From Paenarthrobacter sp. AR 02 (GTDB lineage: Bacteria; Actinomycetota; Actinomycetes; Actinomycetales; Micrococcaceae): 64,000 nt of DNA. Shown here piece after piece: positions 54,400-63,296 of this stretch (positions are counted from its first letter, which is position 1; the number at the start of each line of letters is the position of its first letter). The notes beneath the pieces were generated by a model, which saw only the letters and a program-made list of their open reading frames with translations, did not search any database and was not told the DNA's origin. The stretch lies in assembly GCF_021538675.1 (NCBI RefSeq), contig NZ_JAJUKH010000001.1, forward strand, positions 1,209,462-1,273,461, given 5' to 3'. A program made the translations under genes and the position numbers.

Positions 54400-55236
54400 A
54401 TGAAACTTGCCACCTTGCGCACGGCAAACGGAGGTACGACGGCGGCACTCGCCACGGGCGCCGACTCTTACCTGGCGCTTCCGGCCAGCGACGTGGGCGC
54501 ACTCCTGGGCCAGGCCAACTGGCGGGCCGTGGTGGAAGCTGCGGACGGAGAGGCCATCAGCAACCCTGACTTCGCACCGCTGCTGCCCAACGCCGGCAAA
54601 GTCATCTGCTGCGGCCTCAACTACGGGGACCACATCCAGGAGATGGGCCGTGAACTCCCCGAGTTCCCCACCCTGTTCGCCAAGTACGCGGACACCCTGG
54701 TGGGTGCTACCGACGCTGTAGAAGTCCAAGGCAGCGGCCGCGTCGACTGGGAAGCCGAGCTCGCCGTCGTCGTTGGCTCTGAACTGTTCCACGCCGATGA
54801 GGACCAAGCCCGGCAGGGCATCGCCGGATATACGGTGGCGAACGACGTCTCCATGCGCGACTGGCAGAACCGGACGCTGCAGTGGTTCCAGGGCAAGGCG
54901 TGGGACCGTACGACTCCCGTCGGTCCGGTCATGGTCACCACGGACGAAGCCGGAGAGCATTTCCAGGTCCGCGGCTACGTCAACGGGGAACTGGTGCAGG
55001 ACGGGAACACCAGAACGCTGGTCTTTGGCCCCGCGCAGTTGCTCTCCTACATTTCACAGTTCACCATCCTGCGTCCCGGCGACCTGGTGCTCACGGGAAC
55101 GCCCGGGGGAGTGGGTATGGGGATGACCCCGCCGCGCTTCCTGGCGGACGGCGACACCCTGATGACCGAAATCGATGGAATCGGCCGGTTGGAGAACCAG
55201 TTCCGGATCCACGCACACGCTGAAGCAACCGTCTAA
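54400..55236 (+). CDS. fumarylacetoacetate hydrolase family protein
   Basis: A 278-residue FAH-fold protein. The metal site is visible in VDWEAELAVVVG (ExE) and the aspartate of NDVSMRDWQ, with GKVICCGLNYGDH before it and LTGTPGGVGMGM after. Members hydrolyse or isomerise acylpyruvates and oxo-diacids made by ring cleavage. It would act late in the pathway encoded by this operon. gaaggga precedes ATG 54400. 18 bp before the cupin gene. Confidence 0.82.
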   Translation: MKLATLRTANGGTTAALATGADSYLALPASDVGALLGQANWRAVVEAADGEAISNPDFAPLLPNAGKVICCGLNYGDHIQEMGRELPEFPTLFAKYADTLVGATDAVEVQGSGRVDWEAELAVVVGSELFHADEDQARQGIAGYTVANDVSMRDWQNRTLQWFQGKAWDRTTPVGPVMVTTDEAGEHFQVRGYVNGELVQDGNTRTLVFGPAQLLSYISQFTILRPGDLVLTGTPGGVGMGMTPPRFLADGDTLMTEIDGIGRLENQFRIHAHAEATV

Positions 55237-55254
55237 CAACAAAGGAGAAATCCC

Positions 55255-55737
55255 ATGAGCCAGACCACCACCGAATACCGCCTCGAAGGCGACAACTCCA
55301 TCTACGCCCAGCCTGACGGCAAGGTAGTACCGGTCGTTACCCGCGCCGGTGCCGAGGACACCAACACCGCACAGTCAGGCGACTGCATCCGGGTTTCCGG
55401 CGTCAGCATCCAGCACACCCCGGCAACCAAGATCTGGTTCGGCCAGGTATCCAACACCCCCGGATACCGCTCCCTCCCGCACCACCACGGCGAGGCCGAG
55501 ACCGGCGGCTACGTCCTCCGGGGCCACGGCCGCATCTACTTCGGCGAGAACTACTCCGAGTTCATCGACATGAAGGCCGGCGACTGGGTGTTCGTGCCGC
55601 CGTTCATGCCCCACGTCGAAGCCAACATGTCCATCACCGAAGAACTCGTCTGGTTGACGGCTCGCACGCCGGAAAACCTCGTGGTCAACCTCGAGGACGT
55701 CCCGGACGAGACCCTCGCTGACTACCGCCGGGCATAA
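55255..55737 (+). CDS. single-domain cupin protein
   Basis: A 160-residue cupin with a complete metal-binding signature: HHHGEAETGGYVLRG (motif 1, two His and Glu) and GDWVFVPPFMPHVEAN (motif 2, third His). Single cupins of this size include ring-cleaving dioxygenases (3-hydroxyanthranilate 3,4-dioxygenase type) and isomerases; I cannot decide. It sits between the FAH hydrolase and the thioesterase, so it probably acts on a pathway intermediate. aaaggag precedes the start. Confidence 0.75.
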   Translation: MSQTTTEYRLEGDNSIYAQPDGKVVPVVTRAGAEDTNTAQSGDCIRVSGVSIQHTPATKIWFGQVSNTPGYRSLPHHHGEAETGGYVLRGHGRIYFGENYSEFIDMKAGDWVFVPPFMPHVEANMSITEELVWLTARTPENLVVNLEDVPDETLADYRRA

Positions 55738-55740
55738 GCA

Positions 55741-56613
55741 ATGATCACTGGAACCCTGACGTCGGAAACCTTCCTTAAGGCCGTGGAGCTCACGCCCGTG
55801 GCCGCAGAGGTCTTCGACGAAGCGTATGAAGCAACCACCCAGTACGTGCCGTGGCCAAAAGCCTATGGTGGAGACATGGTGGCGCAGGCTGCGGCTGCGA
55901 TGATGCGCTCGGTGGATGCTGACAGGCAACTCCACTCGATGCACAGCTACTTCATGCGCCCGGTGGATATCGGCTCCAGCGTCCGGTACGAGGTGGAGCG
56001 CTTGCGCGATGGGCGCGGGTACTCCACCAGGACAGTCCGCGGCTTCCAGAACGGCAAACCCGTCTACGCCGCCATGGGTTCCTTCCAGGTTCCCGAGGAC
56101 GGTCCGGACTTCCAGCCCCAGGCTCCAGCCGCCGTCGAGCCTGAATCGCTGCGGACAGCAGCGGAAGCGCTGGACGGCGTGGATATCACAGCAGCTGAGT
56201 ACTGGTCCACGGGCCGCAGCTTCGATATGAGGCATATTCCCGGCCCGGTATATATCGATCTGGAAGGCGGCTCCGTACCGCAGCAGGCCATTTGGGTGAA
56301 AGCCTTCGATGCCCTGCCTGACGACGCCGACCTGCACCGCACGGCTCTTGCCTACGTGTGCGATTACACCATCCTGGAGCCCCTGCTCCGGGTCAACGGG
56401 CTCAACTGGTCCAGCCCCGGACTCGCTACGGCGTCCCTGGACCACTCCATGTGGTTCCATCGGGACGGCCGCGCCGACGACTGGGTTCTCTACGCCCAGG
56501 ACGCCATCTCCGGCCAGAGCAACAGGGGCCTCGCCATGGGCCGCTTCTTCGACCGGGAAGGAAGGCTCCTTGCCACGGTTGCCCAAGAAGGCATGATCCG
56601 GGCCGGCGCCTAA
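55741..56613 (+). CDS. acyl-CoA thioesterase (TesB/double hotdog family)
   Basis: A 290-residue double-hotdog thioesterase with VFDEAYEATTQYVPWPKAYGGDMVAQAAAA at the N-terminus, LHSMHSYFMRPVDIG in the first hotdog, and LDHSMWFHRDGRADDWVLY with the catalytic-type Asp in the second. It would release the acid from a CoA thioester made by the ligase and monooxygenase. It starts 3 bp after the cupin stop. Confidence 0.82.
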   Translation: MITGTLTSETFLKAVELTPVAAEVFDEAYEATTQYVPWPKAYGGDMVAQAAAAMMRSVDADRQLHSMHSYFMRPVDIGSSVRYEVERLRDGRGYSTRTVRGFQNGKPVYAAMGSFQVPEDGPDFQPQAPAAVEPESLRTAAEALDGVDITAAEYWSTGRSFDMRHIPGPVYIDLEGGSVPQQAIWVKAFDALPDDADLHRTALAYVCDYTILEPLLRVNGLNWSSPGLATASLDHSMWFHRDGRADDWVLYAQDAISGQSNRGLAMGRFFDREGRLLATVAQEGMIRAGA

Positions 56614-56669
56614 CCAACTTCCCACTCCCCAACCATCGCTTCAACGACGCACCACTGAAAGGAACGGCC

Positions 56670-58358
56670 ATGAGCATGACGCCATCGGCCCACGTGGACA
56701 CGTTCACCCGCGACCACCTGCCGCCCGCCGACACCTGGCCGGCGCTTGAATTCACCCTCCCCGAACTTCAATACCCCGAGCGGCTCAACGCTGCGGCCGT
56801 GCTGATCGACGACGCTGTCGAACAGTACGGCCCGGACCGTCCCGCCCTGTGGACCCCGGAAGGAACAGTCTGGACCTATGGTCAGCTCCAGACCCGCTCC
56901 AACCAGGTCGCGCAGGTCCTCACGGAAGACCTTGGTGTCCTTCCCGGCAACCGTGTGCTGCTGCGTGGCCCCAACAACCCCTGGATCGTGGCGGCCTGGC
57001 TGGGTGTCCTGAAAGCCGGCGCGGTAGTGGTCACCACTATGCCAATGCTGCGCTCCACCGAGGTCTCCACGCTGATCCAGCTCACCAAGCCGGTGGTGGC
57101 TATTTCCGACTACCGGTTCGTGGACGAGCTCGCGATCGCCGCCGGGGATGACGTCACCGTCCTGACCTACGGAGCAGGCAACGGATTCGACGACGACGGC
57201 GACCTCACCTCCCGTTGCGGGCATAAGAGTGGGAAGTTCACGGCTGTGGACACTGCTGCCGACGACGTTGCCCTGTTGGGTCCGACGTCGGGCACCACGG
57301 GTGTGCCAAAGGTGACCATGCACTTCCACCGGGACATCCTGGCCAATGCGGACACCTTCGCCCGCTACATCCTGCAGCCCACTGCCGAGGACGTGTTCGC
57401 GGGTTCGCCGCCGTTGGCCTTCACCTTTGGGCTGGGCGGACTGGTGGTGTTCCCGCTTCGGTTTGGTGCATCGTCGCTCCTGACCGAGAAGGCAGGGCCC
57501 GTGGAATTGGCTGAGCATGCCTCAAAGGCCGGGGCCACCATCCTGTTCACCGCCCCCACCGCCTACCGGGCCATCCTCAAGGAGAAGCGCGGGGACCTCC
57601 TGCGCAGCCTGCGCATTGCCGTTTCGGCCGGTGAGCACCTGTCCAAGGAAACCTGGGAAGCCGTGCACCAGGCCACCGGGTTGCGTTTGGTCAACGGAAT
57701 CGGTGCAACTGAGATGCTGCACGTTTTCATTTCCGCTGCCGGTGATGACATCCGCCCCGGCACGACGGGCCGCGCGGTACCGGGCTTCCGGGCGACCATC
57801 CTGGACAACGACGGCAACGAACTCGGCCCGGGCAGCATCGGACGGCTGGCAGTGATTGGTCCCACGGGATGCCGCTACCTGGACGATCCCCGGCAGGCGA
57901 ACTACGTGGTGAACGGCTGGAACGTCACAGGTGACACATTCGCCATGGACGGCGACGGGTACTTCACCTACCAGGCCCGCTCGGACAACATGATTGTGTC
58001 CTCCGGCTACAACATCGGAGCTCCGGAAGTCGAAACCGCCATCGACCAGCACCCGGACGTGGTGGAAAACGCGGTCATCGGGATTCCGGATGAGGAGCGC
58101 GGCAGCATCGTCTGCGCGTTTGTGGTCCTCCGCGACGGCGTCGAAGGAGACGCCGCCAAGCGCAAGGAAATCCAGGATTTCGTCAAGCAGACCATCGCCC
58201 CGTACAAGTACCCGCGCGATGTCCGTTTCGTCACCGAACTCCCGCGCAATCCCAGCGGAAAACTTCAGCACTTCAAGCTCCGCGACGGCTTCCTGAAGCC
58301 TGCGGCAAACGCGGACAAGAACGTACAACTTACCCCTGCCGGCCAGAGCCAGGCCTGA
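56670..58358 (+). CDS. aryl-CoA ligase (AMP-binding, benzoate/2-aminobenzoate-CoA ligase-like)
   Basis: A 562-residue ANL-superfamily adenylating enzyme. The P-loop is GPTSGTTGVPKVTMH, the adenine motif is NGIGATEMLHVF, the hinge is YQARSDNMIVSSGYNIG and the C-terminal catalytic lysine is in NPSGKLQHFK. The order and the HVF after the ATEM motif resemble benzoate/anthranilate-CoA ligases. It makes the CoA thioester that the neighbouring monooxygenase hydroxylates. ATG 56670 follows aaaggaa. Confidence 0.82.
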   Translation: MSMTPSAHVDTFTRDHLPPADTWPALEFTLPELQYPERLNAAAVLIDDAVEQYGPDRPALWTPEGTVWTYGQLQTRSNQVAQVLTEDLGVLPGNRVLLRGPNNPWIVAAWLGVLKAGAVVVTTMPMLRSTEVSTLIQLTKPVVAISDYRFVDELAIAAGDDVTVLTYGAGNGFDDDGDLTSRCGHKSGKFTAVDTAADDVALLGPTSGTTGVPKVTMHFHRDILANADTFARYILQPTAEDVFAGSPPLAFTFGLGGLVVFPLRFGASSLLTEKAGPVELAEHASKAGATILFTAPTAYRAILKEKRGDLLRSLRIAVSAGEHLSKETWEAVHQATGLRLVNGIGATEMLHVFISAAGDDIRPGTTGRAVPGFRATILDNDGNELGPGSIGRLAVIGPTGCRYLDDPRQANYVVNGWNVTGDTFAMDGDGYFTYQARSDNMIVSSGYNIGAPEVETAIDQHPDVVENAVIGIPDEERGSIVCAFVVLRDGVEGDAAKRKEIQDFVKQTIAPYKYPRDVRFVTELPRNPSGKLQHFKLRDGFLKPAANADKNVQLTPAGQSQA

Positions 58359-58372
58359 GAAGGAGCAACACC

Positions 58373-60763
58373 ATGAAAATCGCAATCGTTGGAGGCGGCC
58401 CGGGCGGCCTGTACTTCGCAGCATTGATGAAGCAGCTGGATCCGTCCCACGACATCACCCTTTGGGAGCGCAACGCTGCCAGCGACACCTTCGGTTTCGG
58501 CGTCGTGTTTTCCGATGAGACCCTGGGCGGGATCGGCAACGCCGATCCTGTGGTGGCTGAATACATGAGCCGTCGTTTTGCCCGCTGGTCGGACATCGAC
58601 ATCCACTTCGGCGGCGAGACGATCACCGTTGGCGGCCAGGGCTTCGCTGCCATGAGCCGCAAGGAACTCCTGGAGCTGCTGCAGCGCCGCTGCATCGAAC
58701 TCAACGTGGACGTTCGGTTCAGCACGGTGGCTCCGCCGGTGGAGGAGCTCGAAGCCAAATACGATCTGGTCCTTGCCGCCGACGGCATCAACTCGCAGAT
58801 CCGCGCCAAGTACGCCGACGCGTTCCAGCCGGATCTGGACCCCCGCACCAACAAGTTCATGTGGCTCGGCACCAACCAGGTCTTTGAAGCCTTCAAGTTC
58901 TTCGTGAAGGAAACCGAGTGGGGCGTCATGCAGATCCACGGCTACCCGTACTCGGATGAGGGCTCCACCTTCATTGTGGAGATGCACCAGGACGTGTGGC
59001 ACGCCGCCGGCTTTGACGAGACCGCCAACGAGGTCTTCCCTCCCGGTGTTTCGGACGAAAAGTCGATTGCCAAGATCCGCGAAATCTTCGCCGAAGAGCT
59101 GGACGGGTACGACGTCCTGACCAACAACTCCAAGTGGATCAACTTCACTACGGTCCGGAACCAGAGCTGGCGCAAAGACAACGTGGTGCTCCTGGGCGAT
59201 GCCGCCCACACGGCACACTTCTCCATCGGCTCCGGCACCAAGCTGGCCATGGAAGATTCCCTCGCGTTGGCGGCCTGCCTGCACGAGCACGCGGATATCG
59301 AGGCCGCGCTGGAAGCCTACGAAACCGAACGTCGGCCCGTGGTGGCATCCACGCAGCGCGCAGCCCAGGCATCCCTGGAGTGGTTCGAGCGCATCGGCCA
59401 GTACAAGGACCAGGACCCCACCCAGTTCGCGTTCAACCTGCTCACCCGCAGCCGCCGCATCACCCAGGAAAACCTGCGCCTCCGGGATCCCGAATTCGCC
59501 GACGCCGTGGACCGCGACTTTGCCGAGTCCCAGGGGCTCACCGAGGTGGCTCCGGCCATGTTCCAGCCCTTCCGTATCGGGGAACTGGAGCTGAAGAACC
59601 GCATTGTGGTCTCCCCGATGGACATGTATTCAGCCACGGACGGCGTTCCCGGTGACTTCCACAAGGTCCACCTGGGCTCCAAGGCCCTGGGTGGTGCCGG
59701 GCTGGTCATGACCGAGATGGTCTGCGTCTCGGAAACCGGCCGGATCACCCCCGGCTGCACCGGCCTCTACACGGATGCCCAGCGCGATAGCTGGAAGGAG
59801 ATCGTGGACTTCGTCCACGGCCGTTCCACCGCAAAGATCGGCGCGCAGTTGGGCCACTCCGGCCGCAAGGGCTCCACCAAGCTCATGTGGGAAGGCATCG
59901 ACCAGCCGCTTGAGTCCGGCAACTGGACCGCCGTCGGCCCTTCTGCCTTGCCGTACAGCGCCGAAAACCAGACCCCCGTTGAACTGGACCGTGCTGGGAT
60001 GGACGCCATCAAGGCCGAATTCGTCGCTTCTGCCGTCCGTGCCGAGGAAGCCGGCTTCGACCTCCTGGAGGTTCACGCAGCCCACGGTTACTTGCTCTCT
60101 TCCTTCCTTTCGCCGGTGTCCAACCAGCGGACCGACGAATACGGCGGCAGCCTGGAGAACCGGCTGCGGTTCCCGCTGGAAGTGTTCGACGCCGTTCGCG
60201 CGGTGTGGCCTGCCGGCAAGCCGGTGACGGTACGCATCTCCGCGACCGACTGGATCGAGGGTGGCAACACCTCCGATGATTCCGTGGCGATCGCGAAGGC
60301 CTTCGTTGAGCACGGTGCCGCCGGCCTGGATGTCTCCACCGGCCAGGTCGCCAAGGAAGAGAAGCCTGCCTTCGGGCGCAGCTACCAGACCCCGTTCGCC
60401 GACCGCATCCGTCAGGAAGTCGCCGCTCCGGCAGGCGTGGCAGTGATCGCCGTCGGCGCTATCTCCAGCTACGACGACGTCAATTCCATCCTCCTGGCCG
60501 GCCGTGCGGACCTCATCGCGCTCGGCCGTACGCATCTCTACGATCCCCAGTGGACCCTGCACGCTGCGGCTGAACAGGAATACCAGGGCCCGGGCGCACA
60601 GTGGATCCCGCAGTTCCGTGCCGGACGCCGCAAGCCGCCGAGCTCACGCACCGACGCAGTCCGTCCGCGTCTGTCGCTGCTCAAGGAAGTAGACATTAAA
60701 GAGTCCTCCACACACCTTCGTTGGACTCCCCGGTCCGACGCAGCATCGGTCCTGGTGAAGTAG
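58373..60763 (+). CDS. bifunctional flavin monooxygenase/Old Yellow Enzyme reductase (2-aminobenzoyl-CoA or salicylyl-CoA type)
   Basis: A 796-residue fusion. Residues 1 to about 390 are an FAD aromatic hydroxylase (IVGGGPGGLYFAALM at 5-19 and LLGDAAHTAHFSIGSG). From about 398 an Old Yellow Enzyme-type FMN reductase follows (FQPFRIGELELKNRIVVSPM, then VHAAHGYLLSSFLSP and RTDEYGGSLENR). This architecture is that of 2-aminobenzoyl-CoA monooxygenase/reductase; salicylyl-CoA 5-hydroxylases share the first half. It hydroxylates and then partly reduces the aryl-CoA ring with NAD(P)H and O2. The start is supported by agaaggag. Confidence 0.85.
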   Translation: MKIAIVGGGPGGLYFAALMKQLDPSHDITLWERNAASDTFGFGVVFSDETLGGIGNADPVVAEYMSRRFARWSDIDIHFGGETITVGGQGFAAMSRKELLELLQRRCIELNVDVRFSTVAPPVEELEAKYDLVLAADGINSQIRAKYADAFQPDLDPRTNKFMWLGTNQVFEAFKFFVKETEWGVMQIHGYPYSDEGSTFIVEMHQDVWHAAGFDETANEVFPPGVSDEKSIAKIREIFAEELDGYDVLTNNSKWINFTTVRNQSWRKDNVVLLGDAAHTAHFSIGSGTKLAMEDSLALAACLHEHADIEAALEAYETERRPVVASTQRAAQASLEWFERIGQYKDQDPTQFAFNLLTRSRRITQENLRLRDPEFADAVDRDFAESQGLTEVAPAMFQPFRIGELELKNRIVVSPMDMYSATDGVPGDFHKVHLGSKALGGAGLVMTEMVCVSETGRITPGCTGLYTDAQRDSWKEIVDFVHGRSTAKIGAQLGHSGRKGSTKLMWEGIDQPLESGNWTAVGPSALPYSAENQTPVELDRAGMDAIKAEFVASAVRAEEAGFDLLEVHAAHGYLLSSFLSPVSNQRTDEYGGSLENRLRFPLEVFDAVRAVWPAGKPVTVRISATDWIEGGNTSDDSVAIAKAFVEHGAAGLDVSTGQVAKEEKPAFGRSYQTPFADRIRQEVAAPAGVAVIAVGAISSYDDVNSILLAGRADLIALGRTHLYDPQWTLHAAAEQEYQGPGAQWIPQFRAGRRKPPSSRTDAVRPRLSLLKEVDIKESSTHLRWTPRSDAASVLVK

Positions 60764-60765
60764 TC

Positions 60766-62124
60766 ATGGCAACCGCACCCGTCAATGACTGGAATGTACC
60801 CACCAAAACCACCGGCATGGTGTTGTTCTGCTGCTGGATCGCGATCCTGGCCGAGGGATACGACGTCGGTGTCCTGGGCGCGGTGCTCCCGGCCCTGGCT
60901 GAGTACAAGGAATGGAACCTCTCGCCGCTGGCACTGGGCGGATTGGGGTCATATGCCTTGATCGGCATGCTTATTGGAGCGCTCTTCATCGGCACCCTGA
61001 GTGACCTGGTGGGCCGCAAGAGGATGCTGTTGGCCTCCATGGTCATCTTCACGCTCACCCAGGCAGGCGCAGCGTGGGCACCTACGCCGGAACTGTTCGG
61101 CCTGTTCCGCCTGATCGGCGGGCTGGGCATGGGCGGCGTGATCCCCGTGGCTGCGGCCCTGACCATTGAGTACTCGGCCCCGAACAAGCGCTCCTTCAAC
61201 TACGGGCTCATGTACTCCGGTTATTCACTGGGGATCGTCGTGGCGGCCCTAGCTGCCTTGTTCGTGCTGCCGATCGGTGGTTGGCGTGCAGTAATCGCCA
61301 TCGGCGCCGCGCCCGTGGTGCTGCTCCCGATCATCTGGAAGTTCCTCCCCGAGTCCCTCGAATACCTTGAGTCCAAGGGGCGATCGCCTGAGGCCAAGGC
61401 TTTGGCCGCCAAACTGCAGATCTCCGAATACCGGCCGGTGGTTCCTGCCGCTCCTGTGGCCGGCGCCCAGGCGGACCCGTGGTGGAAGACGATCACCACG
61501 ATGTTCTCCCGGAAGTACCTGCGTTCCACCGTCTTCTTCTGGATCTCCCTGTTCCTGGGCCTGCTGCTGGTTTACGGCCTGAACACGTGGCTGCCCAGCA
61601 TCATGAAGAAGGCCGGTTACGACCTCGGCTCGTCGCTGACATTCCTGCTGGTCTTCAGTCTGGCTTCCGCGATCGGTGGCCTGCTTCTGGGCCGGGCCGC
61701 GGACAAGTACGGCAAGAAGCTCATCCTGGTGGTGTTCTACATTCTGGGCGGCCTGGGCATCATGCTGTTGGTCTTCCCCAACACCATGGTGGTCAACCTG
61801 CTCTTCGTGGCCTTCGCCGGTATTGGGTCAATCTCAACCTCACTGGTTTTGACCGGCTACATCGCCGATTACTACCCGGCGAAGGTCCGTGGAACGGCGA
61901 CCGGCTGGGCGTTGAGCTTCGCCCGACTTGGTGCCATCTCGGGACCGTTGATCGGTGGCTGGATTGCCGGCTCGAAGCTGCCCTTCGAAGCGAACTTCGC
62001 GATCTTTGCGGGTATCGCCGTGCTGGCGGCCGGTGCGGTGGCGTTGATTCCCAAGCCACAACCTGAGGTGCCGGTATCCGCCGTCGACGTCGATCCTGAC
62101 GACGCAGCAGTAAGCGCACGGTAG
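60766..62124 (+). CDS. AAHS-family MFS transporter for an aromatic acid
   Basis: A 452-residue major facilitator with 12 predicted helices. GYDVGVLGAVLPAL in helix 1 (the DxxxxG aspartate typical of aromatic acid:H+ symporters), GTLSDLVGRKRML in loop 2-3 and GRAADKYGKKLIL in loop 8-9 define the family. Its start is 2 bp after the monooxygenase stop, so it most likely imports the acid degraded by this operon. Confidence 0.85.
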   Translation: MATAPVNDWNVPTKTTGMVLFCCWIAILAEGYDVGVLGAVLPALAEYKEWNLSPLALGGLGSYALIGMLIGALFIGTLSDLVGRKRMLLASMVIFTLTQAGAAWAPTPELFGLFRLIGGLGMGGVIPVAAALTIEYSAPNKRSFNYGLMYSGYSLGIVVAALAALFVLPIGGWRAVIAIGAAPVVLLPIIWKFLPESLEYLESKGRSPEAKALAAKLQISEYRPVVPAAPVAGAQADPWWKTITTMFSRKYLRSTVFFWISLFLGLLLVYGLNTWLPSIMKKAGYDLGSSLTFLLVFSLASAIGGLLLGRAADKYGKKLILVVFYILGGLGIMLLVFPNTMVVNLLFVAFAGIGSISTSLVLTGYIADYYPAKVRGTATGWALSFARLGAISGPLIGGWIAGSKLPFEANFAIFAGIAVLAAGAVALIPKPQPEVPVSAVDVDPDDAAVSAR

Positions 62125-62132
62125 GAGCATAA

Positions 62133-62537
62133 GTGGATAGGTTTCCGGAGGCGTGCGTCGAGCGAACGGTGGAATGGGTGGACACCGACGCCTCCGGACA
62201 CCAGCACAACTCGGCCATCCTGCGCTGGGTGGAAGCCGCCGAAGCGGAACTCTTCCGGTCCCTGGACCTGCCGGACTACTTCCCCAGCGCGCCCAGGGTC
62301 CAGCAAGTCATCAATTACAAAGCCAAGCTGTGGTTCGGCCAGCGCATCACCGCAACGGTGAAGATCAGCGCGCTGGGGCGCACCTCGCTCACCATGGATT
62401 TCAAGGTGACGTCCGACGGCGGTGACGTGGCGGCTTTCGGTACGGTCACTACCGTCCACGTACCCAGCGGAGCCACCTCAGCGGAACCGTGGCCGGAGCA
62501 CTTCGTCCGCAGGATCACCGCGCGAGATGGCACCTAA
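62133..62537 (+). CDS. hotdog-fold acyl-CoA thioesterase (4HBT family)
   Basis: A 134-residue single hotdog protein with VEWVDTDASGHQHNSAILRWVEAAE, the 4-hydroxybenzoyl-CoA thioesterase-like signature carrying the catalytic-type Asp. It is a second thioesterase in the operon, which suggests proofreading of CoA thioesters or action on a different intermediate. GTG 62133 is preceded by taggag. Its stop codon lies inside a large hairpin. Confidence 0.8.
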   Translation: MDRFPEACVERTVEWVDTDASGHQHNSAILRWVEAAEAELFRSLDLPDYFPSAPRVQQVINYKAKLWFGQRITATVKISALGRTSLTMDFKVTSDGGDVAAFGTVTTVHVPSGATSAEPWPEHFVRRITARDGT

Positions 62538-62577
62538 TGACAATGCCAGGGCCTGGGATTGTCATTAAGTGCCGTCT
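62524..62577. terminator. long hairpin overlapping the thioesterase stop codon
   Basis: gagatggcac pairs with gtgccgtctc (one mismatch) outside, taatgacaat pairs perfectly with attgtcatta inside, around a ccagggcctgg loop region: about 20 bp in total, between convergent genes. Confidence 0.6.
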
Positions 62578-62597
62578 CGGCGGGGGATTTGGGAGCC

Positions 62598-63131
62598 TTA
62601 GCGGAGACCCTTCAGGATGTTCTTGGGCCGCTGCATCTCACCATGCTTGGCACCAAGGATGATCACCCAGGCAGCGAATGCGGGGATGGCCCACTGCAGT
62701 GCCTTCAGCTGGGTCTGGGCTGACTTGAGTTCATCGGAAGCGCCTGCGCGGGGCTCGGTGGCTCCTTCTGCGCCCTCTTCGGAGAGCTCATCGACCTTCT
62801 TGCCAACAACGCCCGCGTAGAGGGTGACGGCAGCTCCGGCCAATGTCACCACGGTCTTGTAGATGGTGTTGGAGGCGACGCTGTCCTGCTTCGCGATCCT
62901 GCCCTTGTTCTCCCATGCGATTGCCAGGTCTGAGGCGAGGTGCCCGGCGAAGGCTGCCGTCTGCACAGGAGCCCACTTGCCCCAGCCCTTGCTCGACAAC
63001 CGGGTACGCTCCGTGGGATCTTTGGCTTCCGCGGCGGCTCCATTCAGCCCAATGGCCCCCATCAATGAGCCGCCGAACCAGGCCGCGGCCGTAAGGTCGT
63101 GAATGGAGCGTGCTACCAGGTTTCCTGCCAT
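62598..63131 (-). CDS. hypothetical membrane protein
   Basis: A 177-residue protein with hydrophobic stretches near residues 13-30 (LTAAAWFGGSLMGAIGLNGA), 92-107 and 145-160, an acidic middle (DELSEEGAEGATEPRAG) and a basic tail. I recognise no family. ATG 63131 is supported by aggaag. The divergent region towards the PaaX gene holds the palindrome taagcatgctta at 63207-63218. Confidence 0.6.
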   Translation of the reverse strand: MAGNLVARSIHDLTAAAWFGGSLMGAIGLNGAAAEAKDPTERTRLSSKGWGKWAPVQTAAFAGHLASDLAIAWENKGRIAKQDSVASNTIYKTVVTLAGAAVTLYAGVVGKKVDELSEEGAEGATEPRAGASDELKSAQTQLKALQWAIPAFAAWVIILGAKHGEMQRPKNILKGLR

Positions 63132-63206
63132 GATGTGCTTCCTATCGTTTGAACGGAAAGATCTCTCCGGGGCAGTAACAGCCCTGGAACAGCGTCCGTC
63201 CATAGT

Positions 63207-63218
63207 AAGCATGCTTAG
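63207..63218. promoter_or_regulatory. palindrome in the membrane protein/PaaX divergent region
   Basis: taagcatgctta is a perfect 12-bp palindrome inside a longer imperfect one (catagtaagc-atgcttagtatg). The 12-mer AAGCATGCTTAG within it matches, with one change, the element upstream of the GH13 gene at 2831-2842. Confidence 0.4.
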
Positions 63219-63296
63219 TATGGCTCGGCTAGTCTCGGGCGAGGTGCGGCGCGGACCTATGATGAACTGGACTGGCGCCCAATGCGGGGCGCGGAA

